Made by a program: the position numbers and the translations under genes
The notes under the pieces: generated by a model
Database searches by the model: none
Told to the model about the DNA's origin: nothing
Seen by the model: only the letters and a program-made list of their open reading frames with translations
Assembly (NCBI GenBank): GCA_016793185.1
Contig: JAEUIK010000520.1
Location: 1-23,345 of the forward strand
Direction of reading: 5' to 3'
Length of the DNA: 23,345 nucleotides
Source of the DNA: Planctomycetaceae bacterium
GTDB taxonomy: Bacteria > Planctomycetota > Planctomycetia > Pirellulales > JAEUIK01
Part shown: piece after piece, positions 1-7,252 of the stretch
Layout: every line of letters begins with the position of its first letter
Position numbering within the stretch: the stretch's first letter is position 1

Positions 1-66
1 GTCTCTGCCGAGATGTTTGCGGCAGCTGCCGACAGCAGAATGTACCGCGCGGAGCGGCGGCAGTAG
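1..66 (+). CDS. C-terminal end of a probable GGDEF-domain protein (partial)
   Basis: The frame open from the first base reads 21 codons to a TAG at 64-66. The peptide contains SAEMF, then AAADSRMYRAERR. This resembles the last helix of GGDEF (diguanylate cyclase) domains, where a stretch like 'sAeeLl..AD.AmY.AKr.GRN' precedes the end. GGDEF proteins make the second messenger cyclic di-GMP. Only the tail is visible, so neither the GGEEF active site nor any sensory domain can be checked. The match is short and could be chance. What is seen is an open frame with a plausible family-like tail; the function is inference. It points the same way as the sigma factor gene that follows 177 bases later. 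Confidence 0.4.
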   Translation, partial: VSAEMFAAAADSRMYRAERRQ

Positions 67-115
67 ACCGGATTCCGGCGTACCGTGCCCTGGCCGGCAC
101 GAGGCCGTGCGTGCG

Positions 116-137
116 CCAGCCGGTCCACGTCGGCTGG
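116..137 (+). other. GC-rich hairpin after the first gene
   Basis: CCAGCCG (116-122) and CGGCTGG (131-137) form a perfect 7-bp stem with an 8-base loop. It sits 50 bases after the stop of the partial first gene. No T-run follows, so it is not a typical intrinsic terminator, though it could slow or end transcription. The rest of 67-201 shows nothing that I can assign. Confidence 0.2.
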
Positions 138-201
138 TCAAGCATGCGTGCGGTGGCCTCGGCGGATCCCGCGATTCCACAGAATCTCCGGCCTTCGACC
201 C

Positions 202-230
202 TTGACCCGTTCTCACAAGTAGTCTGCAAT
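202..230 (+). promoter_or_regulatory. Putative sigma70-type promoter for the ECF sigma gene
   Basis: TTGACC (202-207, 5 of 6 to the -35 consensus), a 17-base spacer, then TGCAAT (225-230, 4 of 6 to the -10 consensus). The predicted transcript would start near 237. That is only about 7 bases before the GTG at 244, and about 67 before the alternative GTG at 304. The site is therefore relevant to the start-codon choice of the sigma factor. Confidence 0.4.
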
Positions 231-243
231 TGCGGGTAACGGG

Positions 244-1017
244 GTGGCACACGATCGGGCACTCACTTCTCGCCCCCCGGTCTTGTTTGATCTGGACGGT
301 ATTGTGACGGGCGACAACGCCGATACTCCCTGGACGGAACTGCTCAAACGGGCTCGCGAGGGGTGTCCCGAAGCCCTGGGGCGGCTGCTCGAGCCGTACC
401 GTTCCTATCTGCTCGGTACGGCGAATCAGGGACTGGCCGATGACCTCAAAGCGAAAGAGGGGGCATCGGACATCGTCCAAGAGACGTTCTTCGAAGCGCT
501 CGATGGATTCAAACGCTTCAAGGGCGAAAGTCCCGACGAGTTGGAGCACTGGCTGCGCGCGATCCTGGGGTTCCGGCTGGTTGACTTCGCCCGCAGATAC
601 CGCCAAGGGGGAAAGCGACAGATCGAGCGCGAAGTCCGGCTCGAATCGGCTGCGGGAGCCGACCTGAACGGCGAGCAACTGGCTGGGCGTGAGCGGACTC
701 CCCGCTCGTACGCGATCGCCCAGGAGGAAGCTCTGCGGCTGTGGCGTGCCATGGCGGCCCTCCCCGAGCGCGACGCGCTCGTGCTGCGGTTACGCGACCA
801 GGAGGGCTTGCCATTTACAGAAATCGGCCAGCGATTGGGGGTTTCGGCCGATGCCGCCCGCAAGGCCTGGGTCCGCGCCCTGCAGCACCTGCGGCAAGAG
901 CTCAGTGTGCTGGGCAAGTCCGGCGGCGTCTCACCGGAAACCCATCCCGGCGAGCTCGGGCCCGAGGGCTCGAACGATACTCCCACCTCCGGTGACGGTC
1001 TGGCTCCCGGCGATTAA
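244..1017 (+). CDS. ECF-type RNA polymerase sigma factor, planctomycete type
   Basis: A sigma-70 family factor of the extracytoplasmic-function class, expected to direct RNA polymerase to a specific set of promoters. Region sigma2 spans about residues 35-122 and includes the DIVQETF motif at 77-83, with a basic segment around 117-130. Region sigma4 spans about 165-220: the ALPERDALVLRLRDQEG stretch followed by a helix-turn-helix (TEIGQRLGVSADAARKAWVRAL). A low-complexity tail of about 35 residues rich in G, S, P and E follows. The start is uncertain. GTG 244 has no clear ribosome site and lies about 7 bases from the predicted transcript start; GTG 304 would remove 20 residues that lie outside sigma2. 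No anti-sigma factor gene is adjacent. Instead, a Ser/Thr kinase gene follows after 87 bases, as in the kinase-linked ECF groups described for planctomycetes. Kinase control of the factor is inference. Confidence 0.9.
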   Translation: MAHDRALTSRPPVLFDLDGIVTGDNADTPWTELLKRAREGCPEALGRLLEPYRSYLLGTANQGLADDLKAKEGASDIVQETFFEALDGFKRFKGESPDELEHWLRAILGFRLVDFARRYRQGGKRQIEREVRLESAAGADLNGEQLAGRERTPRSYAIAQEEALRLWRAMAALPERDALVLRLRDQEGLPFTEIGQRLGVSADAARKAWVRALQHLRQELSVLGKSGGVSPETHPGELGPEGSNDTPTSGDGLAPGD

Positions 1018-1091
1018 AGTAGGGAAAGCCGCATCGCCCGGGGTCAGCCGCATGAAGGCGGCCAGTCCGAGGTCGGGCGCGCCAGCTCGAT

Positions 1092-1098
1092 GAGAGGG
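1092..1098 (+). promoter_or_regulatory. Ribosome binding site choosing ATG 1105 for the kinase
   Basis: GAGAGGG lies 6 bases before the ATG at 1105, good Shine-Dalgarno spacing. The in-frame ATG at 1090 has no such site upstream and overlaps this motif, so 1105 is preferred. Confidence 0.5.
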
Positions 1099-1104
1099 CA
1101 GCTC

Positions 1105-4100
1105 ATGCCTGAGCCGCAGGATTCCAACGCGCGCACCGATGCGGACATGCATGCCGATGTGCTCATCGGCTACGACGATGCCCTGCTCAAAGGGCACGAC
1201 TATGCCGCGCCCCCGCCCGACTGCGACCGCCGCGGCGAGCTGGCCGAGGACATCGCTTGCCTCGAACTGCTGCACCGCGTGTTGCGCCCTGGGAACGATC
1301 CGGCGCAGGCCATGACGCTGGGGAGTGTCAAAGACCCCAGTCCCGCCGCGCCGGCTGCGACGGATATTCCACGCAAGATCGGGCGTTTCGAAGTGCTGCG
1401 CGAGCTGGGGCGCGGCGGCTACGGCATCGTGGTGCTGGCGCTCGATCCGAATCTCGACCGGCTCGTGGCCGTCAAGATCCCCCGCCCTGAGGTGCTCGTC
1501 AGTTCCGTCCTCCGCGAACGGTTCTTGCGCGAAGCAGCGACCGCCGGCAGGCTCGATCATCCCAATCTCGTGCCCGTCTTCGAAGTCGGCGAGGACGGGC
1601 CCCTGTGGTATATCGCCGCGGCCTACGTGTCGGGCGGAACCATGTCGAAATGGCTCGCCGGGCTGCGCGAACCGCTGCCGCCCCACGCTGCCGCGGCGCT
1701 CGTGGCGCAGCTGGCCGACGCAGCCCAACACGCGCATTCGGCTGGCATCCTCCATCGCGATATCAAGCCGGGCAACGTGCTCATGCAGCCTGAGGACGAG
1801 ACCGTCGACGGCGAGTCGCTGTCGCGCTACGCGGTGCTGGGCTACGTGCCCCGCTTGTGCGACTTCGGACTTGCCAAGCTCCTCGACGCCGAGGGGGACG
1901 AGACCATTTCGGGCACGCTCCTGGGGACGCCCGCGTACATGGCTCCCGAACAGGCCACGGGCCAAACCTCTCACTTGGGCACGGCCACCGATGTCTATGG
2001 ACTGGGCGCGATCCTCTATGAGCTGCTTACCGACTCGGCGCCGTTTCGGGGAGGCAACAGCATCGAAACCCTCCGCCGCGTCGTCCAGGACGAGGTGGTG
2101 CCTCCCCGGAAGCTGCGGCCGGCGATTGACCGCGACCTCGAAGCCATCTGCCTGAAGTGCCTCGAAAAGAAGCCGGGCGACCGCTACCAGACGGCGCGCG
2201 AGCTGGCCCTCGACCTGCGGCGCTTCCTGGCGGGCATCCCGACCGAAGCCCGCGTCGTCACGCGGGCCGAGCGATTGGCCAAATGGTGCCGACGCGAGCC
2301 GGCGCTGGCCGCGGGCGCCGCGATGGCCATGGCCAGTTGCATGGCGCTGGTCGTGGGGCTGGCCTGGTCGAATTACCGGATCGCCCGCGCGCGCGACGTC
2401 GCGCAGCTCAGCGACCTCCGCACGCGCCAACTGCTCTACGCATCCGATTTGCAGCTGGCCCAGAACGCGATGCTGAACAGCGACTATGGCACCGCCAAGT
2501 CGATTCTGGGAAAGCATTTGCCGGCGGATAGCGCCGCCGATGAGCGCGATTTTGCCTGGTGGTTCATGTGGAACGCCCTCCACCGCGAGGTCGCCAGCCT
2601 TCCGGCTCATGGCGACGACGTCTATGCGTTGGCTTACGCGCCCGACGGTCGCCGACTCGCGACGACGTGCCGCGACGGCGGAACTCGGATCTGGTCGCTC
2701 CCCGAGCGCCGGCTCGTCAAGCACTTCAAGGACCATGACGGTGAAGTCAACTGCGTCGCCTTTTCGGGCGATGGATCGTTGCTGGCGACCGGGGGTGACG
2801 ACCACATCGTGCTCGTGCGCGACGCCACGACTTACGAGATTCGCCACCGGCTCGTGGCGCTCCCGCCCGAGGCGGACGCTTTCGTCAGCGCCACCCTGTT
2901 CCATCCCGACAGCCGTCGGCTGTTCGTGGCTGCGGGAGGCGAGATCCAGGTCTGGGATGCCCTCAGCGGCGAACAGCTGGCCCACGCCGCCGCGCACGAA
3001 CATACCATCAAGAATCTCGCACTCTCGCCCGACGGCCAGCGGCTCGTCAGCGTGGAACGCGACCTGATCCTGTGGGAGACCGCCGGGCTGACGGCGATCG
3101 AAAAGGCCAGGCTGCCTTCCCCGAACATTTATACGAGCGCCTGTTTCGTCGATGGAGGCCAGCGCGTGGCGTTGGCCGACGACGGCGGCACGATCTACGT
3201 CTGCGACTCACAGACGCTCGCGCGGATTCACCGAGTCCGGACCAGGCTCACCGCGGGAATTCTGGCCATGCATGTCTCGCCGGATGGGAGGTGGCTGGCG
3301 GCTGGCTCCGCGGATCGCTCGATCGCAGTGCTGGAGGTGGACGCCTGGGAAGTCTACACGCAGTTCGAAAGCCACGGCGACCGCGTCTGGGATGTGAAGT
3401 GGTCGACCACGGGCGACTCCCTCGCCTCGTGCGACGGCGACGGGACGGTCAAGTTCTGGAGCCTCCCTTCCGACGATCGCTGGCGCTCGCGCGACGGTAC
3501 CCAGGCTCTGGCGAATGAGGATCTGGAGTTCGACAGTTTCACCTATTCGCCCGACGGCACGCTGCTGGCCGCGGCGATGAATCGGTCGCGCATTCTCCTG
3601 CGCGATATCGCCGCGGAGCGATCCCTGCGTTTGCCGGTGCCGCCCGAGAACGGTTGGATTGCCCATCTCGAGTTCACCAGGGATGGCCGGCAACTGGTTT
3701 CCTGCCATGCGAACGCCGTCATCAAGATCTGGGATGTCGCCACGGCCAGCCACGTCGCCGACGTCAAAGTTCCCGGCCAACTCAGCGCTATGGCGCTCGA
3801 CCCCACGGGGCAACATTGCATCGTCGCGGTGACGCACACCGCCGAGATGCCGGATCCCGGCCAACGCTTCGTCGCGGTACTCGAGTGGCCCAGCGGCCGG
3901 CAGCGGGCGAAGCTTCCCGTTGTTGAGAATCCCGTCACCAAGCTGGCATTCACGCCGGCCGGCGACGAATTTGTCGTCGTGCGCAACGGGCTGATCGCCT
4001 TCTACGACGTTCAGTCGCTGGAGACGAGGTTGAAGCTGGGCCGCTCGGCCGACGCCTTCGTGGACCTGGCATTTCTTCCCGACGACCGGTTTATCGTCGC

Positions 4101-5334
4101 CGAATGGCGGCAAGGGGCGACGCTTCGCGACCTGAAAACGGGCGCCGTCCAAGCTCGGCTCTCGGGGCATGCAGGCGTCGTCTCCGCGGTGGCCGCCCAT
4201 CCAAACGGCCGCAACGTCGCGACGCTCTGCGACCCCGGCATCCTCCAAGTCTGGGATCTCCGCACCCAGCAACCGCTGATCCGGATCAGCGACGTGACTC
4301 GGCCTGACCACGGCGGAATGTTGTTCGAACCGCGCGGACGCCAGCTCGCAGTCCAGCAGCCGTTCGAGCTTGCCGTTTGGGATGGCCAGCCGGCCGACGA
4401 TGCTGCTCCGAGCCCAATCCGACCCCTGCGGAGTCAGGGGCCCCAGCTGCGCTGGCCGGGCGAATTCATGGATCGCGATTCGATCGCCACGACGATTCCC
4501 GATCCCATCCAAGAGATCGGCTGGTCCCACGATTCGCAGCATGTGCTGATTGCGGATAACGCGGGGGGACTCTATCGCTGGCAGCCCGAGTCGGCAAATC
4601 GTCCCGTGCGCCTGGCCACGAAGCTCGACAGTCCGGCTCGGATCTTGCGCAGCGCACCCCGGCGGGATCTATGGGTGATCGTGTGCGAAAACGACACCGC
4701 GCAGGTTTGGCGCGGCGCCGAGTCGGGCCAGACTCCTTTTCCCGTCCCCCCGAGTTGCGATTGCGCACTCGATCCCGCTGGCGAGATCCTCGTCGTCATC
4801 GACTCGGAGGCAATCGCCGCGCACAGCACGGCAACGGGCGAAACGCTCTGGAAGGTCAGCCACGACGGCAAACACTATGGGACCGCCTTTGCCGGGGCCG
4901 ACTTTGTCGCGGTCTCGTACGATACTGGCGCCTACCGCCTGCATCGCCTCGCGGACGGCCAGGTGGGATGGGAACGCCGACTCGAGCAGAGTTGGTATCG
5001 GAACCTGGTCGGCAGCAGCGACGCGCAACAGCTGGCCGCCGTGCGCCGCGACGGAACCACCGACCTGCTCGATCGGACCTCGGGCGAAATCCTCTCTTCG
5101 ACCTCGCATCCCGCCGAATGGATGCTTTACCTGGGCGACAGCCATCGAGCGCTCACCTGCCAGGAGATGGCGTTCGACATCTTCGACCTCGACACGGGCA
5201 AGGTCGTGGGAACGCTGCCCCCCGTCCTGAAAAAGCACGTGGTCAGCCCCAATGGCCGCTGGTTGGCGTGCTGCGACAAAGAGCGGCTCGCCGTGCTGCG
5301 GATTGCCCCTCAGGGCACGCCGCTAGCCCCTTGA
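1105..5334 (+). CDS. Membrane-anchored Ser/Thr protein kinase with C-terminal WD40 repeats
   Basis: A 1409-residue Hanks-type kinase. The kinase domain spans about residues 93-375, with glycine loop GRGGYG at 102-107, VAVK lysine 124, a likely helix-C glutamate at 143, HRDIKPGN at 217-224 (catalytic D219), DFG at 253-255 and APE at 280-282. All catalytic residues are present, so it should be active. An acidic N-terminal segment of about 90 residues precedes it. A single membrane helix lies at about 400-421, followed by a linker of about 70 residues. From about 490 to the end runs a long series of WD40-like repeats, seen as repeated SPDGR/LAT.../IWD units, probably forming two or more beta-propellers. 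The predicted topology places the kinase in the cytoplasm and the propellers across the membrane, where they could bind a ligand or partner. It lies 87 bases after the ECF sigma gene on the same strand, so the sigma factor is a reasonable but unproven substrate. Confidence 0.93.
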   Translation: MPEPQDSNARTDADMHADVLIGYDDALLKGHDYAAPPPDCDRRGELAEDIACLELLHRVLRPGNDPAQAMTLGSVKDPSPAAPAATDIPRKIGRFEVLRELGRGGYGIVVLALDPNLDRLVAVKIPRPEVLVSSVLRERFLREAATAGRLDHPNLVPVFEVGEDGPLWYIAAAYVSGGTMSKWLAGLREPLPPHAAAALVAQLADAAQHAHSAGILHRDIKPGNVLMQPEDETVDGESLSRYAVLGYVPRLCDFGLAKLLDAEGDETISGTLLGTPAYMAPEQATGQTSHLGTATDVYGLGAILYELLTDSAPFRGGNSIETLRRVVQDEVVPPRKLRPAIDRDLEAICLKCLEKKPGDRYQTARELALDLRRFLAGIPTEARVVTRAERLAKWCRREPALAAGAAMAMASCMALVVGLAWSNYRIARARDVAQLSDLRTRQLLYASDLQLAQNAMLNSDYGTAKSILGKHLPADSAADERDFAWWFMWNALHREVASLPAHGDDVYALAYAPDGRRLATTCRDGGTRIWSLPERRLVKHFKDHDGEVNCVAFSGDGSLLATGGDDHIVLVRDATTYEIRHRLVALPPEADAFVSATLFHPDSRRLFVAAGGEIQVWDALSGEQLAHAAAHEHTIKNLALSPDGQRLVSVERDLILWETAGLTAIEKARLPSPNIYTSACFVDGGQRVALADDGGTIYVCDSQTLARIHRVRTRLTAGILAMHVSPDGRWLAAGSADRSIAVLEVDAWEVYTQFESHGDRVWDVKWSTTGDSLASCDGDGTVKFWSLPSDDRWRSRDGTQALANEDLEFDSFTYSPDGTLLAAAMNRSRILLRDIAAERSLRLPVPPENGWIAHLEFTRDGRQLVSCHANAVIKIWDVATASHVADVKVPGQLSAMALDPTGQHCIVAVTHTAEMPDPGQRFVAVLEWPSGRQRAKLPVVENPVTKLAFTPAGDEFVVVRNGLIAFYDVQSLETRLKLGRSADAFVDLAFLPDDRFIVAEWRQGATLRDLKTGAVQARLSGHAGVVSAVAAHPNGRNVATLCDPGILQVWDLRTQQPLIRISDVTRPDHGGMLFEPRGRQLAVQQPFELAVWDGQPADDAAPSPIRPLRSQGPQLRWPGEFMDRDSIATTIPDPIQEIGWSHDSQHVLIADNAGGLYRWQPESANRPVRLATKLDSPARILRSAPRRDLWVIVCENDTAQVWRGAESGQTPFPVPPSCDCALDPAGEILVVIDSEAIAAHSTATGETLWKVSHDGKHYGTAFAGADFVAVSYDTGAYRLHRLADGQVGWERRLEQSWYRNLVGSSDAQQLAAVRRDGTTDLLDRTSGEILSSTSHPAEWMLYLGDSHRALTCQEMAFDIFDLDTGKVVGTLPPVLKKHVVSPNGRWLACCDKERLAVLRIAPQGTPLAP

Positions 5335-5349
5335 TTTGCCGGCGGATCT

Positions 5350-5366
5350 GCCGAGAATTTTTCGGC
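5350..5366 (+). other. Small hairpin after the kinase gene
   Basis: GCCGA and TCGGC form a 5-bp stem around a T-rich loop, 15 bases after the kinase stop. There is no T-run after the stem. It might contribute to termination between the kinase and the protease gene, but the evidence is thin. The remaining gap to 5477 is GC-rich and shows no clear promoter. Confidence 0.18.
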
Positions 5367-5477
5367 CCGGCCGGGGCGCCCCGATTTCTGGCGTTGCGCG
5401 GCGGAAGTTTTGACGCCTGAGAGGGGAGCTCGCCCGTTGGTCTCCAGATTCCAGCGACTTCCCCGGCAGGACCGAGC

Positions 5478-6224
5478 ATGTCAACCACGCTGCAGCAAGA
5501 GAATTCCTGGCAGGCAACCCCTCCGGCTCCGCGCGGCGACCTGCTGGCGGTGATCGCGGCGATGCTCTTTCCGTCGCTCGCCACCTGGCTGTACTTCGTG
5601 GCATTCGCGGGGCACGAGGCCATGCACGCGGTCTATTCGACCGTCAAAGTCCTGCAATTCGCGTTTCCGCTCCTCTGGGTGATCGGGCTGCGCAAGCGCT
5701 GGCCCAAGCCCGGCTGGCCGGGCCGCGCGGCAGTCGCCACGGGACTCGTCCTGGGACTGGTGATCACTGCCGCGATGCTGTTTGCTTATCAGTCGCTCTT
5801 GACGCACACCCCGTGGTTGGACGCGCCCATCGAGCAGATCCGCGCGAAGGTTGCCGAGATGGGATTGAACACGCCGCTGCGCTTCGCGGCGCTGGCTCTG
5901 TTCTATTCCGTCATTCACTCGTTCCTCGAAGAGTACTACTGGCGGTGGTACGTCTTCGGCGAGCTGCGAAGGTTTACGGGCGATGCGGCGGCGATCGGAC
6001 TCTCGAGCCTCGGCTTTATGGCCCACCATGTCATTGTCCTTGGCCTGTACTTTGGCGAGTCCTGGTGGCTGACCGTGCTCCTCTCGCTCTCGGTGGCGGT
6101 GGGAGGCGGCCTCTGGGCATGGCTCTATCGCCGCTCCGGCAGCCTGGTCGGTCCTTGGCTCAGCCACGCCCTGGTCGACGCCGGGATCATGGCTATCGGA
6201 TACCTGATGATCCGGGGAAGCTGA
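5478..6224 (+). CDS. CPBP family intramembrane glutamic endopeptidase
   Basis: A 248-residue integral membrane protein with the CPBP (Abi/CAAX protease-like) signature. Motif 1 is EEYYWR (E151, E152, R156), fitting EExxxR. Motif 2 is the FMAHH segment (H183/H184). Motif 3 is SHALVD (H230, D234). Hydrophobic segments lie at about 23-45, 58-72, 84-106, 133-150, 172-192, 196-217 and 226-245. Members of this family cut or process membrane or prenylated proteins, and some serve in bacteriocin self-immunity or as membrane scaffolds; the substrate here cannot be told. The ATG at 5478 is supported by AGGA ending 6 bases upstream. It lies 143 bases downstream of the kinase gene and converges with the class IV aminotransferase gene, with only 47 bases between the stops. 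Confidence 0.88.
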   Translation: MSTTLQQENSWQATPPAPRGDLLAVIAAMLFPSLATWLYFVAFAGHEAMHAVYSTVKVLQFAFPLLWVIGLRKRWPKPGWPGRAAVATGLVLGLVITAAMLFAYQSLLTHTPWLDAPIEQIRAKVAEMGLNTPLRFAALALFYSVIHSFLEEYYWRWYVFGELRRFTGDAAAIGLSSLGFMAHHVIVLGLYFGESWWLTVLLSLSVAVGGGLWAWLYRRSGSLVGPWLSHALVDAGIMAIGYLMIRGS

Positions 6225-6271
6225 GCGTCGCCGCCGACAATACGGCAGCGCCAGCCCGGAGAAACCGCGGC

Positions 6272-7126
6272 TCAGGCGGGCTCGAGCAGTTCCGCGGCCG
6301 CGGCACGATACGCTTCGTAGAGCTGCCAGGTAACCGGGCCGACCGCGCCGGTTCCCACGGCCGCGTCGTCGATTTGCGTCACGCCCTGGACTTCGGTCGT
6401 CGTGCCGGTCAGCAAGACTTCCTCGGCCCGCAACAACTCGTCGAGCGTCAGCGTGCGCTCCTCGACGCGCAGCCCCGCGCGGCGGGCAAGCTCGACCACA
6501 ATATCGCGCGACACGCCCGGCAGGATCCTGGGGCTCTGCGGCGGCGTGACGATCACGCCCTCGAGGACCGCGGCCACGTTGGCGCTCGCCCCCTCATTGA
6601 CGGTGCCATCGGCTTCGACGAAAAGCGCCTCGTAGGCCCCCGCCGCGGCCGCCTGTTGCTTGGCCAGAAAGTTCGGCAGGAGGTTCGTCGTCTTGATGTC
6701 GCGGCGGGCCCAGCGCGATTCGGGCACCGTGATCACGCGCACCCCGTGACGCCGCGTCGCCGGCTCGGTCGCCTGCCAGGCCCGGACCGTGACGATCACA
6801 TTCGGCGCGAGCCCGGGGGGTGGAAGATGCTGGCGGGGAGCCGAACCGCGAGTGACCTGCACATAGATCAGCGCCGTGGCGCAGCCGCTCTGCCGCAGCG
6901 TCTCGGCGACCCAGGCTCGCACCTGCGGCAGCTCGGCCGCGATTCCCAGAGCCGAGAGACTGCGCTGCAAACGGGCAAAATGCCGCGCGCCGGCGAGCAG
7001 GCGCGTTCCCTCGGCGAGCAGCACCTCATAGACGCTGTCGGCAAACAGCAAACCGCGATCGTTGATCGAGATCGTCGCCTGCTCGAGCGGCGAAAAGCGT
7101 CCGTTGACGCAGGCCCAATCTGCCAT
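6272..7126 (-). CDS. Class IV PLP aminotransferase, D-alanine aminotransferase-like
   Basis: A 284-residue fold-type IV aminotransferase. The PLP lysine is K145 in the RRDIKTTNLL motif. The acidic residue for the pyridine nitrogen is E178 in VNEGASANV, and the late TGTTTEVQGV motif is the family's phosphate-side loop. The segment YVQVTRGSAPRQH (ending H100) closely matches the D-alanine aminotransferase motif whose Arg and His (R98 and H100 here) hold the substrate carboxylate. This favours D-amino-acid transaminase over branched-chain aminotransferase or aminodeoxychorismate lyase. The likely reaction is D-alanine + 2-oxoglutarate to pyruvate + D-glutamate, relevant to peptidoglycan precursors. 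ATG 7126 has AGGGA 6 bases upstream on the minus strand. It is 126 bases downstream of the DUF4198 gene and separated from it by a strong hairpin, so it is probably transcribed separately. Confidence 0.85.
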   Translation of the reverse strand: MADWACVNGRFSPLEQATISINDRGLLFADSVYEVLLAEGTRLLAGARHFARLQRSLSALGIAAELPQVRAWVAETLRQSGCATALIYVQVTRGSAPRQHLPPPGLAPNVIVTVRAWQATEPATRRHGVRVITVPESRWARRDIKTTNLLPNFLAKQQAAAAGAYEALFVEADGTVNEGASANVAAVLEGVIVTPPQSPRILPGVSRDIVVELARRAGLRVEERTLTLDELLRAEEVLLTGTTTEVQGVTQIDDAAVGTGAVGPVTWQLYEAYRAAAAELLEPA

Positions 7127-7196
7127 GCGCGGTCCCTAGCGGCATTCACCTGGCAACGCGAGCGCCATCGCGACACGAATTCCAATTCGCCGCCCG

Positions 7197-7228
7197 CCCC
7201 TTCCCCCCGGTTCGACCGGGGGAAGGGG
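7197..7228 (-). terminator. Strong 14-bp hairpin between the DUF4198 gene and the aminotransferase gene
   Basis: CCCCTT then a C-run pairs with a G-run then AAGGGG, giving 14 base pairs with one bulged C (7203) and a three-base loop (TCG). It starts 25 bases past the stop of the DUF4198 gene on the minus strand, the usual position for a terminator. No T-run follows on either strand, so it may instead be an mRNA-end stabiliser or one copy of a dispersed intergenic palindrome. Confidence 0.4.
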
Positions 7229-7252
7229 ATCGGCACCAGCGAACTGGGATAT

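Noticed and set aside
17..205. 62-codon open frame at the left edge
   Set aside because: It overlaps the GGDEF-like tail in another frame, has no ribosome site and is low in complexity. It is probably not a gene.
931..3003. Long minus-strand open frame opposite the sigma/kinase genes
   Set aside because: It lies antisense to the kinase gene, whose catalytic motifs are certain. Its product is Arg/Gly/His-rich without recognisable domains, as expected from a GC-rich shadow frame.
7205..7220. GGTTCGACC sequences (also at 22811-22819) that look like a tRNA T-arm
   Set aside because: No acceptor stem, D-arm or anticodon arm could be built around either site. The first is the tip of the 7197-7228 hairpin.
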